From positions 20,734 through 84,733 of the forward strand of contig JAFYWB010000010.1 in NCBI GenBank assembly GCA_017549025.1: DNA of 64,000 nt, given 5' to 3'. This stretch comes from Treponema sp. (GTDB lineage: Bacteria > Spirochaetota > Spirochaetia > Treponematales > Treponemataceae). The position numbers and the translations under genes were made by a program. Within the stretch, counting starts at the first letter, position 1; the number at the start of each line of letters is the position of its first letter. Under the pieces are notes generated by a model that worked only from the letters and a program-made list of their open reading frames with translations, was not told the origin of the DNA and ran no database searches. This document shows, piece by piece, positions 8,705-16,108 of the stretch.

Positions 8705-10084
8705 ATGGATTATTCAGCTGCAAACATAAAACTGTGGAACATGCTCATTCAAATTGGAATTATCGCCTTGATGGTGATTGCTTCAAATATTTTGCGAAAC
8801 AAAATTCCTCTTATAAAAAAAACGTTAATACCTACATCAGTTTTAGCTGGTTTTCTGTTGCTCTTTATGAAGAACTTTGACTGGCTCCCTGTAGATTCCC
8901 AGTTTTTAGAAATGGTTACCTATCATGGTATCGCTATTGGCTTTATTGCACTTTCATTGAAAGTTGAAAAAAAAGAAACCTCAAAAGAAGCTACAAAGCT
9001 TATGATAAAAAATGGAGCCCTCATTGTAAGCACCTATCTCGTTCAAGCCATCATAGGCCTTGTTATTTCTTTAGTCTTGGCCTTTACCCTTATGCCAGAT
9101 TTATTTCCTGCCTCTGGAATTTTACTTCCAATGGGATATGGACAGGGGCCCGGACAGGCAAATAACGTGGGTACTACCTATGAAAAACTAGGCTTCATTG
9201 GAGGACAATCCTACGGTCTTGCAATCGCCGCAGCAGGATTTTTAACAGCCTGTATTGTGGGAGTTATTTACATAAATATTCAGCAAAAGAAAGCACGGAT
9301 TCAGCAACAGTCCCACGAAGACATCTCTGGCTCCGTAACCATTGATACCTATCAGGAAAAAAATGAAATTCTTATTTCCCAATCCATCGATCAGCTTTCA
9401 ATGCAAATGGCCCTCATCATTTTGGTGTATCTTTCCACCTATTTAACAATTAAAGGAATTACAGATCTCCTTGGAAACCACCTTCCAGGAGTTGCCACAA
9501 CAATTTCGCCTCTTTTGTGGGGATTTAATTTTATTTTTGCTTCTGTTTTAGCCATCCTCCTAAAAGCTATTATTACTGGGCTTACAAAAATTAAAATCAT
9601 AAAACGACAATATCAAAACAATTATTTATTAAGTCGTATTTCTGGCCTTGCATTCGATGTGATGATTATAGCTGGAATTGCCTCCATCAATTTTGAAAAT
9701 ATTTCAGCACTTTGGTTACCTTTCACCATTACCTGTTTGGCAGGAGGAATTTTCACATTTATCTATTTGAAATTTATTTGCAATCGAATTTACCCCAATT
9801 ATCAGGAAGAAGGATTTTTAAGTATGTTTGGAATGCTTACTGGAACCATTAGTTCTGGAATCCTTTTGTTGAGAGAAATCGACCCTGACTTTAAAACACC
9901 AGCGGCCAATAACCTTGTTTCAGGCAGTGGTACTGGTATTGCCTTTGGTGCTCCTGTGTTAGTCCTCATCAGCCTCGCTGCCAAGTCTACCACGTGGTGC
10001 TTTGGAGTAATTGGTCTTGCAACAATATATTTAGCATTGCTGTTGGCCCTCATCTTTACACTGAACAAAAACACAGCCACATAA
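8705..10084 (+). CDS. gltS: Sodium/glutamate symporter GltS family
   Basis: This is a 459-residue inner-membrane protein with about ten to twelve hydrophobic segments in two inverted halves. The GltS signature GYGQGPGQANNVGTTYEK near residue 146 and the C-terminal NLVSGSGTGIAFGAP are the paired glycine-rich re-entrant motifs of this family, which carries Na+-coupled glutamate into the cell. A hydrophilic loop at residues 195-235 separates the halves. It is cotranscribed with the acyltransferase and followed by a terminator, then by the tRNA-linked island. Glutamate supply would suit the type III glutamine synthetase downstream, though on a separate transcript. Confidence 0.85.
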   Translation: MDYSAANIKLWNMLIQIGIIALMVIASNILRNKIPLIKKTLIPTSVLAGFLLLFMKNFDWLPVDSQFLEMVTYHGIAIGFIALSLKVEKKETSKEATKLMIKNGALIVSTYLVQAIIGLVISLVLAFTLMPDLFPASGILLPMGYGQGPGQANNVGTTYEKLGFIGGQSYGLAIAAAGFLTACIVGVIYINIQQKKARIQQQSHEDISGSVTIDTYQEKNEILISQSIDQLSMQMALIILVYLSTYLTIKGITDLLGNHLPGVATTISPLLWGFNFIFASVLAILLKAIITGLTKIKIIKRQYQNNYLLSRISGLAFDVMIIAGIASINFENISALWLPFTITCLAGGIFTFIYLKFICNRIYPNYQEEGFLSMFGMLTGTISSGILLLREIDPDFKTPAANNLVSGSGTGIAFGAPVLVLISLAAKSTTWCFGVIGLATIYLALLLALIFTLNKNTAT

Positions 10085-10096
10085 ACCATTCATAAA

Positions 10097-10124
10097 AAAA
10101 GACTTCCGACAGAAAGTCTTTTTT
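10097..10124. terminator. Bidirectional terminator at the island boundary
   Basis: aaaaaagacttcc-gaca-gaaagtctttttt can end gltS on the plus strand. On the minus strand it serves whatever reads out of the island. It closely resembles the terminator directly behind tRNA-Ala at 13205-13232. Confidence 0.75.
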
Positions 10125-10125
10125 A

Positions 10126-10143
10126 TGGAGATGAGGGGACTTG
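10126..10143 (-). repeat. Partial tRNA-Ala 3'-end copy (fourth, outermost)
   Basis: Eighteen bases identical to the 3' end of tRNA-Ala(GGC) (acceptor 3' strand and half of the T arm), lying next to a terminator as the intact tRNA does. It probably marks the distal edge of the island. Confidence 0.65.
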
Positions 10144-10191
10144 GGCTTACGCCCCCGCCTCCGCGGCATAGCCGCTTCGGTTCAAGTCCCC
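10135..10191. repeat. Palindromic element bounded by T-arm-like inverted repeats
   Basis: ggggacttg at one end and caagtcccc at the other form a perfect inverted repeat. They enclose two small hairpins (gggc-ttac-gccc and gcggc-ata-gccgc). A diverged copy lies at 12857-12909. The ends match the tRNA T-arm sequence. It is followed at 10202-10221 by another hairpin (gagcttcc-tgtc-ggaagctc). Confidence 0.6.
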
Positions 10192-10280
10192 TTTAAAAGC
10201 CGAGCTTCCTGTCGGAAGCTCTCTGCGTATTTATTTTCTAAGATGCAACTTCTTGTTAATTGGCAATGGTTTAAAAAAAG

Positions 10281-10307
10281 AAACCGACTTCTTTGCGAAG
10301 TCGGTTT
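10281..10307 (-). terminator. Terminator inside repeat copy 1
   Basis: aaaccgacttc-tttgc-gaagtcggttt is an 11-bp stem. On the minus strand a run of seven T follows. It lies just downstream of a tRNA-Ala 3'-end copy, as expected for a tRNA transcription unit. Confidence 0.8.
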
Positions 10308-10311
10308 GCGA

Positions 10312-10336
10312 TGGAGATGAGGGGACTTGAACCCCT
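10312..10336 (-). repeat. tRNA-Ala 3'-end duplication (att-like), copy 3
   Basis: Twenty-five bases identical to the 3' 25 bases of tRNA-Ala(GGC) at 13240-13264, without the rest of a tRNA in front. This is the usual footprint of an element that integrates at a tRNA 3' end. Confidence 0.75.
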
Positions 10337-10442
10337 CCCTTCAGTCGGACACGTCCTGTGTCCTCCTTTGGACTTTTCCAGTTTGGAGAAAATCTGCCGG
10401 AAGATTTACCTTACTAACAGCAAGTGGCGCAGTGCACCATCA

Positions 10443-10505
10443 ACCTAACAACTGGTTGTACCGCAGCGGGCTTGACCTGCTGTCGGCTACGAACCTTTGT
10501 TATGT
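10443..10505 (-). other. Integron attC recombination site (A)
   Basis: A 63-bp imperfect palindrome read on the minus strand. It has an R'' box ACATAAC (10499-10505), L''/L' arms containing the AGCCGAC-like stretch, and an R' box GTTAGGT (10443-10449) that matches the GTTRRRY consensus exactly. One arm carries three unpaired bases relative to the other, the extrahelical bases expected of attC. The stop codon TAA of the preceding gene lies inside R'', typical of gene cassettes. Confidence 0.85.
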
Positions 10506-11810
10506 GTCAATTTTTTTTGACAATTCCTTATATATTTCACGAATTTTTTCCGCAAGTTTATTATTTTTACCGTCAATGTAATCCAACTTTTTTGCTTCTG
10601 TGTATGGAACTAAAATCATCAAATGCGTTCCAACAGATAAATCAAAATAAGTACGATTAGAGTTAGCAATTACTTCATCCCAATCTGTCCGGTCTTTCCA
10701 ATTTGGAATAATTTTATCCAATTCTTTTACAAATTTCGATTTCCATTGCCTTGACCATTTTTCGTTGTATCGTCCGCTCCAATCAGAAAAGAAATCAAAA
10801 TTGTGAGTATTCTTACTTTCTTCTTTTGTTAATTCGAGCCAAGTAATACCACTGTTAAAATGACTAAACTTTAGATAATAATAAGCAATAATATTATAAT
10901 TGCATATTGTTTCTTCTTCCCAGTTATAGTTTTTATCCTTCTTAAAATATCCATATCCTTGCCCTTTTGTATCACCAGGATATATTTCAACTGTTATAAA
11001 GTTTTCTCCATTTATACTAGAATATCCTACATGTAACTCTTGTGCCCACTGCTTATCGATTGAAATTATATATCTGTCAGCAACCCACTTTGTATTATCT
11101 GCACCAAAAACATATTCTTTTATAGTATTTAATCTATTATATAAATATGATTTATTTGGATCTTCATAATTATCTCTTTGAATTGGAAACGGAATTTCTG
11201 ATAATTTTTTCTCTGGAAACCAATCCGGATTAAAGTCTTCTACAAAATCAATAAAGTTTTTTAGAAAAACATTTTCATTATTTATTTGTCGCTCTATAGA
11301 TAAAACTGATAATGCTATTTTTATTATTTTCCTCCAATCTAAAGCAATAAATTTTATTGGTTCTGAATAAGGAGAATTATTTTTTATTATTTCTGCTTGT
11401 TGTTTTAATTGAGCTGAACAATCTTCATTTGTTCTCTTAAACTCAAAAATAATACATATATCTCCAATTTTAATTAACAAGTCTGTTTCAGGATTATCTG
11501 TAGTTCTAGATTTTACTTTCTGAATTTCTTTTTCGTTAATTTCAAGTCCGCTACAAGCAACAGCATATATGTATGTATAACTTGAGAGATAATTAACTTT
11601 TTGCTGTAGATCAATATCTATAAATGAATTTGGATATTCATTACTAAAAGCCTGTGAATAAATCTTTTCTTCCAATATATTTTTCAAAATGAAACTTAAA
11701 AATGTTGCATCATTCTTAAGACAGATAGCAAAAGCTCTGGAAAGATTGTCTTCCCAAAATTCATAAGAGGAACCATTAAAAAACCTAAAAAGATTCAGAT
11801 GTTTATCCAT
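10500..11810 (-). CDS. PD-(D/E)XK nuclease-like integron cassette protein
   Basis: The 436-residue protein is encoded by a complete integron cassette. Asp110 (PETDLLI) and Glu123-x-Lys125 (IIFEFKRT) have the D-(x12)-E-x-K layout of PD-(D/E)XK nucleases, with an N-terminal helical part (DNLSRAFAICLK) typical of such restriction-like proteins. The C-terminal 200 residues include YIISIDKQWAQELHVGY and end in a helix rich in Lys and Glu. The start at 11810 has ggag eight bases upstream. The gene is AT-rich compared with flanking core genes, a sign of transfer. A role in phage defence or DNA processing is inferred from the fold and the cassette setting; no known system is matched. Confidence 0.7.
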   Translation of the reverse strand: MDKHLNLFRFFNGSSYEFWEDNLSRAFAICLKNDATFLSFILKNILEEKIYSQAFSNEYPNSFIDIDLQQKVNYLSSYTYIYAVACSGLEINEKEIQKVKSRTTDNPETDLLIKIGDICIIFEFKRTNEDCSAQLKQQAEIIKNNSPYSEPIKFIALDWRKIIKIALSVLSIERQINNENVFLKNFIDFVEDFNPDWFPEKKLSEIPFPIQRDNYEDPNKSYLYNRLNTIKEYVFGADNTKWVADRYIISIDKQWAQELHVGYSSINGENFITVEIYPGDTKGQGYGYFKKDKNYNWEEETICNYNIIAYYYLKFSHFNSGITWLELTKEESKNTHNFDFFSDWSGRYNEKWSRQWKSKFVKELDKIIPNWKDRTDWDEVIANSNRTYFDLSVGTHLMILVPYTEAKKLDYIDGKNNKLAEKIREIYKELSKKIDT

Positions 11811-11846
11811 AAAAATTTCTCCAAAAGCGCCCTAGTGCGGGTGTCC

Positions 11847-11909
11847 ACATAACAATTGGTTGTACCGCAGGCAGCTTGACTGCCTGTCGGCTACGAACCT
11901 TTGTTATGT
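11847..11909 (-). other. Integron attC recombination site (B)
   Basis: A 63-bp imperfect palindrome on the minus strand, about 85 percent identical to site A. Outer arms cacataacaa / ttgttatgtg pair perfectly. Inner arms ggtt-gta-ccg-caggcag pair with a strand bearing three extra bases, the extrahelical bases. R'' is ACATAAC (11903-11909) and R' is GTTATGT (11847-11853). It lies 5 bases after the stop of the NYN gene and just before the nuclease cassette. Confidence 0.88.
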
Positions 11910-11914
11910 GATTT

Positions 11915-12661
11915 TTATTCCTTTATTTTATATTCAATAATAGTAACTTTACCTTTTCCTTTTACAGTTCGTACTTCATATAGCTGAGGCATTTTTCGTA
12001 AATATTCAGGAAGTTTTTTTACACCATATTCTTTTATATTAAAATCAGGTTTAACTCTTCCAATATATGCCCCTGCAGCTCCAATATTAACAAAACCTTC
12101 ATCATTCTGATATGTATCACTTGCAATTTTTAATAATCTATCTAATTCTGTTGCGGTTTCTTTTAATAATTTATCTTGTTTTGAATTATCATTCTTTACA
12201 GTTTTTGTATTTATGGAATTTTCTTCAAAAGTTTCCAAATATACAAAAATATCACATGCAGATACAAAGGCTATATTAGTATTTCTGTTTCCTATTCCGA
12301 TAACAAATTTTCCTGACTCCTTTAATTTTATTGCCAAAGGTGTAAAATCACTATCGCCAGAAAGAATTGCATATCCATCATAATCAGAATTATATAAGCA
12401 ATCCATTGCATCAATTGTAAGAGCAATATCAGTTGCATTTTTTCCAGCAACATAGTCTAATTGCTGAACAGGTTTTATTGCTAAATTTCTTAATACATCT
12501 CCCCAATGTTTTAATGTATCTTTTCCCCAATTACCGTATGCTCTTTTTAATGAAATTTTTCCATACTTTGATATTTCTAAAATTGCAGGTTCAATTTTGT
12601 CTATTTGAGAATAATTATCGGCATCTATTAACATTGCTATTTTTTCTAATTCTTTATCCAT
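11915..12661 (-). CDS. NYN-domain (PIN-like) RNase with OST-HTH/LOTUS domain
   Basis: The 248-residue protein is encoded by the first integron cassette. Residues 7-150 are a NYN/DUF88 domain of the PIN-like fold: MLIDADN carries the first acidic pair, and ALTIDAMDCL and ILSGDSDFTPLA carry the other metal-binding aspartates. These domains cut RNA. Residues 165-245 (LDRLLKIAS...GFVNIGAAGAYIGRVKPDF...) resemble an OST-HTH/LOTUS domain, which binds RNA. The start at 12661 is chosen for its ggagg Shine-Dalgarno sequence and because the domain begins there; the frame is open 111 bp further upstream across the cassette junction. It is AT-rich, like its neighbour. Confidence 0.85.
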   Translation of the reverse strand: MDKELEKIAMLIDADNYSQIDKIEPAILEISKYGKISLKRAYGNWGKDTLKHWGDVLRNLAIKPVQQLDYVAGKNATDIALTIDAMDCLYNSDYDGYAILSGDSDFTPLAIKLKESGKFVIGIGNRNTNIAFVSACDIFVYLETFEENSINTKTVKNDNSKQDKLLKETATELDRLLKIASDTYQNDEGFVNIGAAGAYIGRVKPDFNIKEYGVKKLPEYLRKMPQLYEVRTVKGKGKVTIIEYKIKE

Positions 12662-12696
12662 AATTAGACCTCCACAAGTGCCCCGGTGGGCAGTCC

Positions 12697-12703
12697 ACAT
12701 AAC
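12697..12703 (-). other. Cassette 5' junction (attC R'-type core site)
   Basis: GTTATGTGGAC here repeats the sequence found at the R' box of attC B and begins the NYN cassette. Upstream there is no second attC arm, so the first cassette was inserted at an attI-like or secondary site, or the left half was lost. Confidence 0.6.
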
Positions 12704-12730
12704 ATAATTTCTCCGTATCAGTTGTAAGAA

Positions 12731-12759
12731 GTTTACACTGCAAAAAAGTGTCAGTGTAA
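12731..12759. repeat. 9-bp inverted repeat upstream of the first cassette
   Basis: tttacactg / cagtgtaaa separated by 11 bases, between the cassette junction and a candidate promoter. It may be an operator or part of an attI-like region; unresolved. Confidence 0.4.
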
Positions 12760-12786
12760 ATTCTTGCATCATTTTACTTGTTCCTT

Positions 12787-12815
12787 AGTATACAACACTT
12801 TCACGAATGTATCCA
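12787..12815 (-). promoter_or_regulatory. Candidate promoter driving the cassettes
   Basis: Minus-strand TGGATA (12810-12815), a 17-bp spacer and TATACT (12787-12792). The -35 box is weak. Its position in front of the first cassette is what an integron cassette promoter would need. Confidence 0.35.
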
Positions 12816-12998
12816 GATTTTTACACGGATACTGGTAAGTTTTACATTTTATCCAGAGGACTTATTGCGCCCCCGCCTCCGCAGCATAGCTGCTCCGGTT
12901 CAAGTCCCCTTCAAAAGCCGAGCTTCCTAACGGAAGCTCTCTGCGTATTTTTTTTCTAAGGTGCAGTTTCTTGTTGACTAGCAATTGTTTAAAAAAAG

Positions 12999-13025
12999 AA
13001 ACCGACTTCTTTGCGAAGTCGGTTT
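12999..13025 (-). terminator. Terminator inside repeat copy 2
   Basis: The same 11-bp stem as at 10281-10307, with a minus-strand T run. Confidence 0.78.
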
Positions 13026-13029
13026 GCGA

Positions 13030-13054
13030 TGGAGATGAGGGGACTTGAACCCCT
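13030..13054 (-). repeat. tRNA-Ala 3'-end duplication (att-like), copy 2
   Basis: Twenty-five bases identical to the 3' end of the intact tRNA-Ala 210 bp away. Confidence 0.75.
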
Positions 13055-13172
13055 CCCTTCAGTCGGACACGTCCTGTGTCCTCCTTGCGGGCGCCTTCGG
13101 ATGCTGTCGCCGCCATCCGTGGCGGCTTTTCCTCGCTAGCTCGGCGCATCCTCCGGTAAGGGGCTCAAGTCC
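13039..13172. repeat. 134-bp structured element with T-arm-like inverted ends
   Basis: It begins ggggacttgaacccct and ends aggggctcaagtcc, so the ends pair imperfectly. Inside are further hairpins (ggacac / gtgtcc; gccgcc-atccgt-ggcggc). Copy 1 of the direct repeat holds only its first 48 bases. It looks like a folded intergenic repeat rather than a gene. Confidence 0.5.
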
Positions 13173-13204
13173 AAATTTATTGTTACCCGTAAATATTGTT
13201 TAAA

Positions 13205-13232
13205 ATAAAAAAGACTTCCTAACGGAAGTCTT
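13205..13232 (-). terminator. Terminator of tRNA-Ala
   Basis: aagacttcc-taac-ggaagtctt with A6 on its left, which is a T run on the minus strand, just beyond the tRNA 3' end. Confidence 0.8.
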
Positions 13233-13239
13233 CTATTCG

Positions 13240-13313
<74 letters not shown>

Positions 13314-13431
13314 AAAAGGTTTCATCACTATATATAGAAAATTGATTTTTGTCAAGGGGATATGAATTAAAATTCGTGGATACGGTAACTGAAACATTGA
13401 AATTTTCAGGAGAAAAGTATAGAGTATCCTC

Positions 13432-15519
13432 GTGAGCAAGTTATCTGAAATTTTTAGCAGCATGGTGTTTAATGAAACAGTCATGCGTGAGCGTCTGCCT
13501 AAAGAAACATTCAAGGCCCTGAAAAAAACCATGGCCGAAAGTACTCCTTTGGATGAAGGTGTGGCAAATATTGTGGCAAATGCCATGAAGGACTGGGCGG
13601 TGGAACGGGGAGCTACCCATTTTACCCATTGGTTCCAGCCTATGACAGGAATTACCGCAGAAAAGCATGACAGCTTTATCACTCCTCAGGGGAACGGAAC
13701 TGTTATCATGGAATTTTCTGGAAAGGAGCTAGTAAAGGGAGAGTCCGACGGTTCTAGCTTTCCTTCTGGAGGAATTCGTGATACCTGCGAGGCTCGTGGA
13801 TACACAGCCTGGGATCCTACCTCTCCAGCCTTTATCAAGGACGGAACACTGTGCATTCCCACGGCATTCTGTTCCTATGGTGGTGAGGCGCTGGACAAGA
13901 AAACTCCCTTGCTCCGGTCTATGGATGCTATCGACAAGCAGTCAAAGCGCATTCTCAAGCTTTTCGGAAAAGATATTCGCCGTGTTACTACCATGGTAGG
14001 TGCCGAACAGGAATATTTTCTTGTAGACAAGCACCTTTGGGAACAGCGACGGGATTTGATTTACACAGGAAGAACCCTCTTTGGTGCAGTTCCTCCCAAA
14101 ACTCAGGAGCTAGACGACCATTATTATGGAACAATCCAGCCTCGTATTTTAGCCTTTATGAAGGAGCTGGACGAGGAATTGTGGAAGCTGGGTGTTTCTG
14201 CTAAAACTCGCCACAACGAAGTAGCTCCTGGTCAGCATGAGCTTGCTCCCGTTTTTACCACCACCAACATTGCCGCCGACAATAACCAGCTTACCATGGA
14301 GATCATGAAAAAGATTGCTCCACGTCACGGCTTGGTTTGCTTGCTCCACGAAAAACCCTTTGAAGGAGTCAATGGTTCTGGTAAGCATAGTAACTGGTCC
14401 TTGTGTACCGACAAGGGTGAAAATCTTTTGGAGCCAGGAAATACTCCAGAAGATAATGCCCAGTTCCTGCTGATTCTCTGTGCCATCATCAAGGGAATTG
14501 ATGAATATCAGGACTTGCTGCGTATTTCTGTAGCTTCTGCTGGTAACGACCACCGACTGGGAGCCAACGAAGCACCTCCCGCCATTATCTCCATGTTCTT
14601 GGGTGATGAATTGGAAGCTATTTTGGATTCCATCAAGCAGGGGAAGCCCTTTGACCGCAAGGCCAAGCAGGTAATGCAGTTGGGCGTAGACGCTCTACCC
14701 GCCTTCCCCAAGGACAATACAGACAGAAACAGAACCTCTCCCTTTGCCTTTACCGGTAACAAGTTTGAGTTCCGCTCCCTTGGGTCTAGCCTGTCTATTT
14801 CCTGCCCCAACCTCACCTTAAACACCATTGTAGCAGAGGAATTCCGTCAGTTTGCAGATATTCTGGAAAAGTCCACCGACTTTACCAAGGACTTGAACCA
14901 GCTGATTAAAACAACCCTGCTGAACCATCATCGAATCATCTTTAACGGTAACGGTTATTCTCAGGAATGGGTAGAAGAGGCTGCACGACGAGGACTTTTG
15001 AATCTGAAAACCACCTCCGATGCCTTGCCTTTGTATCTGCAGGAAAAGAACATCAAGCTCTTTAGTCAGCATGGCGTATATTCTGCAACAGAAATGAAGG
15101 CTCGCTCCGACATTCTTTTGGAAGAATATGCCAACGTGCTGAAGATAGAAGCCCGCACCATGCTGGACATGACCCAAAAGGAAATCCTTCCAGCAGCGTT
15201 TAAATACGTGGCAGTGGTAGCAACCTCTCTGACACAAGTGCGAGCCGCTATGCTAGGCTTGGAATGTCGCTGCCAAAGCGAAAATCTCCGTCAGCTGCAA
15301 GAAGCTATCGACAGGATTCACCGGGAAATGGGGTCACTGCGACAAATCTTGGAAGACACTAAGGGCAGCGATGATCTTATTGCTACTGCAAATTTCTATA
15401 CCACTTGGATTATTCCCGCTATGGAAGGATTGCGAGAAGCAGTGGACCAACTGGAAATGATTATGGGTAAGGAATTCTGGCCTATGCCCACCTACGGCGA
15501 TTTAATGTTTACCAAATAA
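13432..15519 (+). CDS. glnN: Glutamine synthetase type III
   Basis: At 695 residues this is the large GSIII form, which makes glutamine from glutamate, ammonia and ATP and is common in anaerobes and spirochetes. Recognisable parts are the N-terminal [31 protein letters not shown], the metal/ATP region [24 protein letters not shown] and [19 protein letters not shown]. The start is a GTG with a possible -10 box (TATAGA) eight bases before it and no close Shine-Dalgarno sequence. The gamma-carbonic-anhydrase-like gene follows 9 bp downstream with its own aaggagg, so the pair is probably one transcript ending at the 16052 terminator. Confidence 0.95.
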   Translation: MSKLSEIFSSMVFNETVMRERLPKETFKALKKTMAESTPLDEGVANIVANAMKDWAVERGATHFTHWFQPMTGITAEKHDSFITPQGNGTVIMEFSGKELVKGESDGSSFPSGGIRDTCEARGYTAWDPTSPAFIKDGTLCIPTAFCSYGGEALDKKTPLLRSMDAIDKQSKRILKLFGKDIRRVTTMVGAEQEYFLVDKHLWEQRRDLIYTGRTLFGAVPPKTQELDDHYYGTIQPRILAFMKELDEELWKLGVSAKTRHNEVAPGQHELAPVFTTTNIAADNNQLTMEIMKKIAPRHGLVCLLHEKPFEGVNGSGKHSNWSLCTDKGENLLEPGNTPEDNAQFLLILCAIIKGIDEYQDLLRISVASAGNDHRLGANEAPPAIISMFLGDELEAILDSIKQGKPFDRKAKQVMQLGVDALPAFPKDNTDRNRTSPFAFTGNKFEFRSLGSSLSISCPNLTLNTIVAEEFRQFADILEKSTDFTKDLNQLIKTTLLNHHRIIFNGNGYSQEWVEEAARRGLLNLKTTSDALPLYLQEKNIKLFSQHGVYSATEMKARSDILLEEYANVLKIEARTMLDMTQKEILPAAFKYVAVVATSLTQVRAAMLGLECRCQSENLRQLQEAIDRIHREMGSLRQILEDTKGSDDLIATANFYTTWIIPAMEGLREAVDQLEMIMGKEFWPMPTYGDLMFTK

Positions 15520-15528
15520 GGAGGAATT

Positions 15529-16041
15529 ATGGTACATACAATTAAGGGGAACACACCTAAAATTCACGAAAATGTTTTTGTAGCATGGAATGCAGCGGTT
15601 ACTGGACAGGTTTCTATTGCAGAAGATGCTTCCATCTGGTTTTCCGCTTCAATTCGTGGAGACATGAACAGCATTTCCATCGGAAAGGGCTCCAACGTGC
15701 AGGATAATGCAGTAATTCACACCGACTCAAACCGTCCTGCTGTCATTGGTGACAATGTAACCATTGGTCACGGTGCAATCCTTCATTCATGTACCATCGG
15801 AAATAACACCACCGTTGGAATGGGTGCTATCGTACTGGATGGTGCCAAGATTGGAGCCAACTCCATGGTTGCAGCTGGTTCTGTGGTGCCTCCTGGCAAG
15901 AAATTCCCCGACAACAGTATGATTATGGGCTCTCCTGCCAAGGTTGCCCGTGAAATGCGCCCAGAGGAAATCGAAGGCTTTGCCCAAAACTGCCGCTCCT
16001 ATGTGGCAATGGGGCAGCTGTATCGAGCAGAGTGTAAATAA
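15529..16041 (+). CDS. Gamma-class carbonic anhydrase-like hexapeptide-repeat protein
   Basis: This 170-residue left-handed beta-helix protein belongs to the YrdA/PaaY/CaiE group. Hexapeptide repeats run through [27 protein letters not shown] and [20 protein letters not shown]. The histidines that bind zinc in gamma carbonic anhydrases appear at [12 protein letters not shown] and so on. Members hydrate CO2 or have unknown activity, and many purified YrdA-type proteins show little anhydrase activity. It is coupled closely to glnN. Confidence 0.88.
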   Translation: MVHTIKGNTPKIHENVFVAWNAAVTGQVSIAEDASIWFSASIRGDMNSISIGKGSNVQDNAVIHTDSNRPAVIGDNVTIGHGAILHSCTIGNNTTVGMGAIVLDGAKIGANSMVAAGSVVPPGKKFPDNSMIMGSPAKVAREMRPEEIEGFAQNCRSYVAMGQLYRAECK

Positions 16042-16051
16042 TAGCTCCTTT

Positions 16052-16084
16052 TCCCGCACCCACTTAAAGGCGCGGGATTTTTTT
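16052..16084 (+). terminator. Rho-independent terminator
   Basis: cccgc...gcggg stem followed by attttttt, ending the glnN transcript. Confidence 0.75.
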
Positions 16085-16108
16085 AATCATACATCAAAGG
16101 GTACTATA

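Larger units (their letters stand above)
10151..10368. repeat. 218-bp direct repeat, copy 1
   Basis: This stretch matches 12869-13086 at a constant offset of 2718 bp with no indels and about 15 mismatches. It contains the right part of the palindromic element, a gagcttcc hairpin, a terminator and a 25-base tRNA-Ala 3' end. The two copies bracket the integron cassettes. Confidence 0.85.
12869..13086. repeat. 218-bp direct repeat, copy 2
   Basis: This is the partner of 10151-10368 at an offset of 2718 bp, about 93 percent identical. It continues to the left as a diverged version of the palindromic element (12857-12909) and to the right into the longer element at 13039-13172. Confidence 0.85.

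Noticed and set aside
10307..10380. Possible tmRNA or long-arm tRNA 3' end (T arm, acceptor, terminator)
   Set aside because: No matching 5' acceptor strand, tag frame or D arm upstream; the same 25 bases are simply the tRNA-Ala 3' end copied at several places.
10151..13086. CRISPR array
   Set aside because: Only two long repeats 2.7 kb apart; no short regular repeats or spacers and no cas genes anywhere in the window.
12862..13149. 95-residue open frame on the minus strand
   Set aside because: It runs through hairpins, a terminator and a tRNA fragment within the repeat; no ribosome site or protein-like composition.
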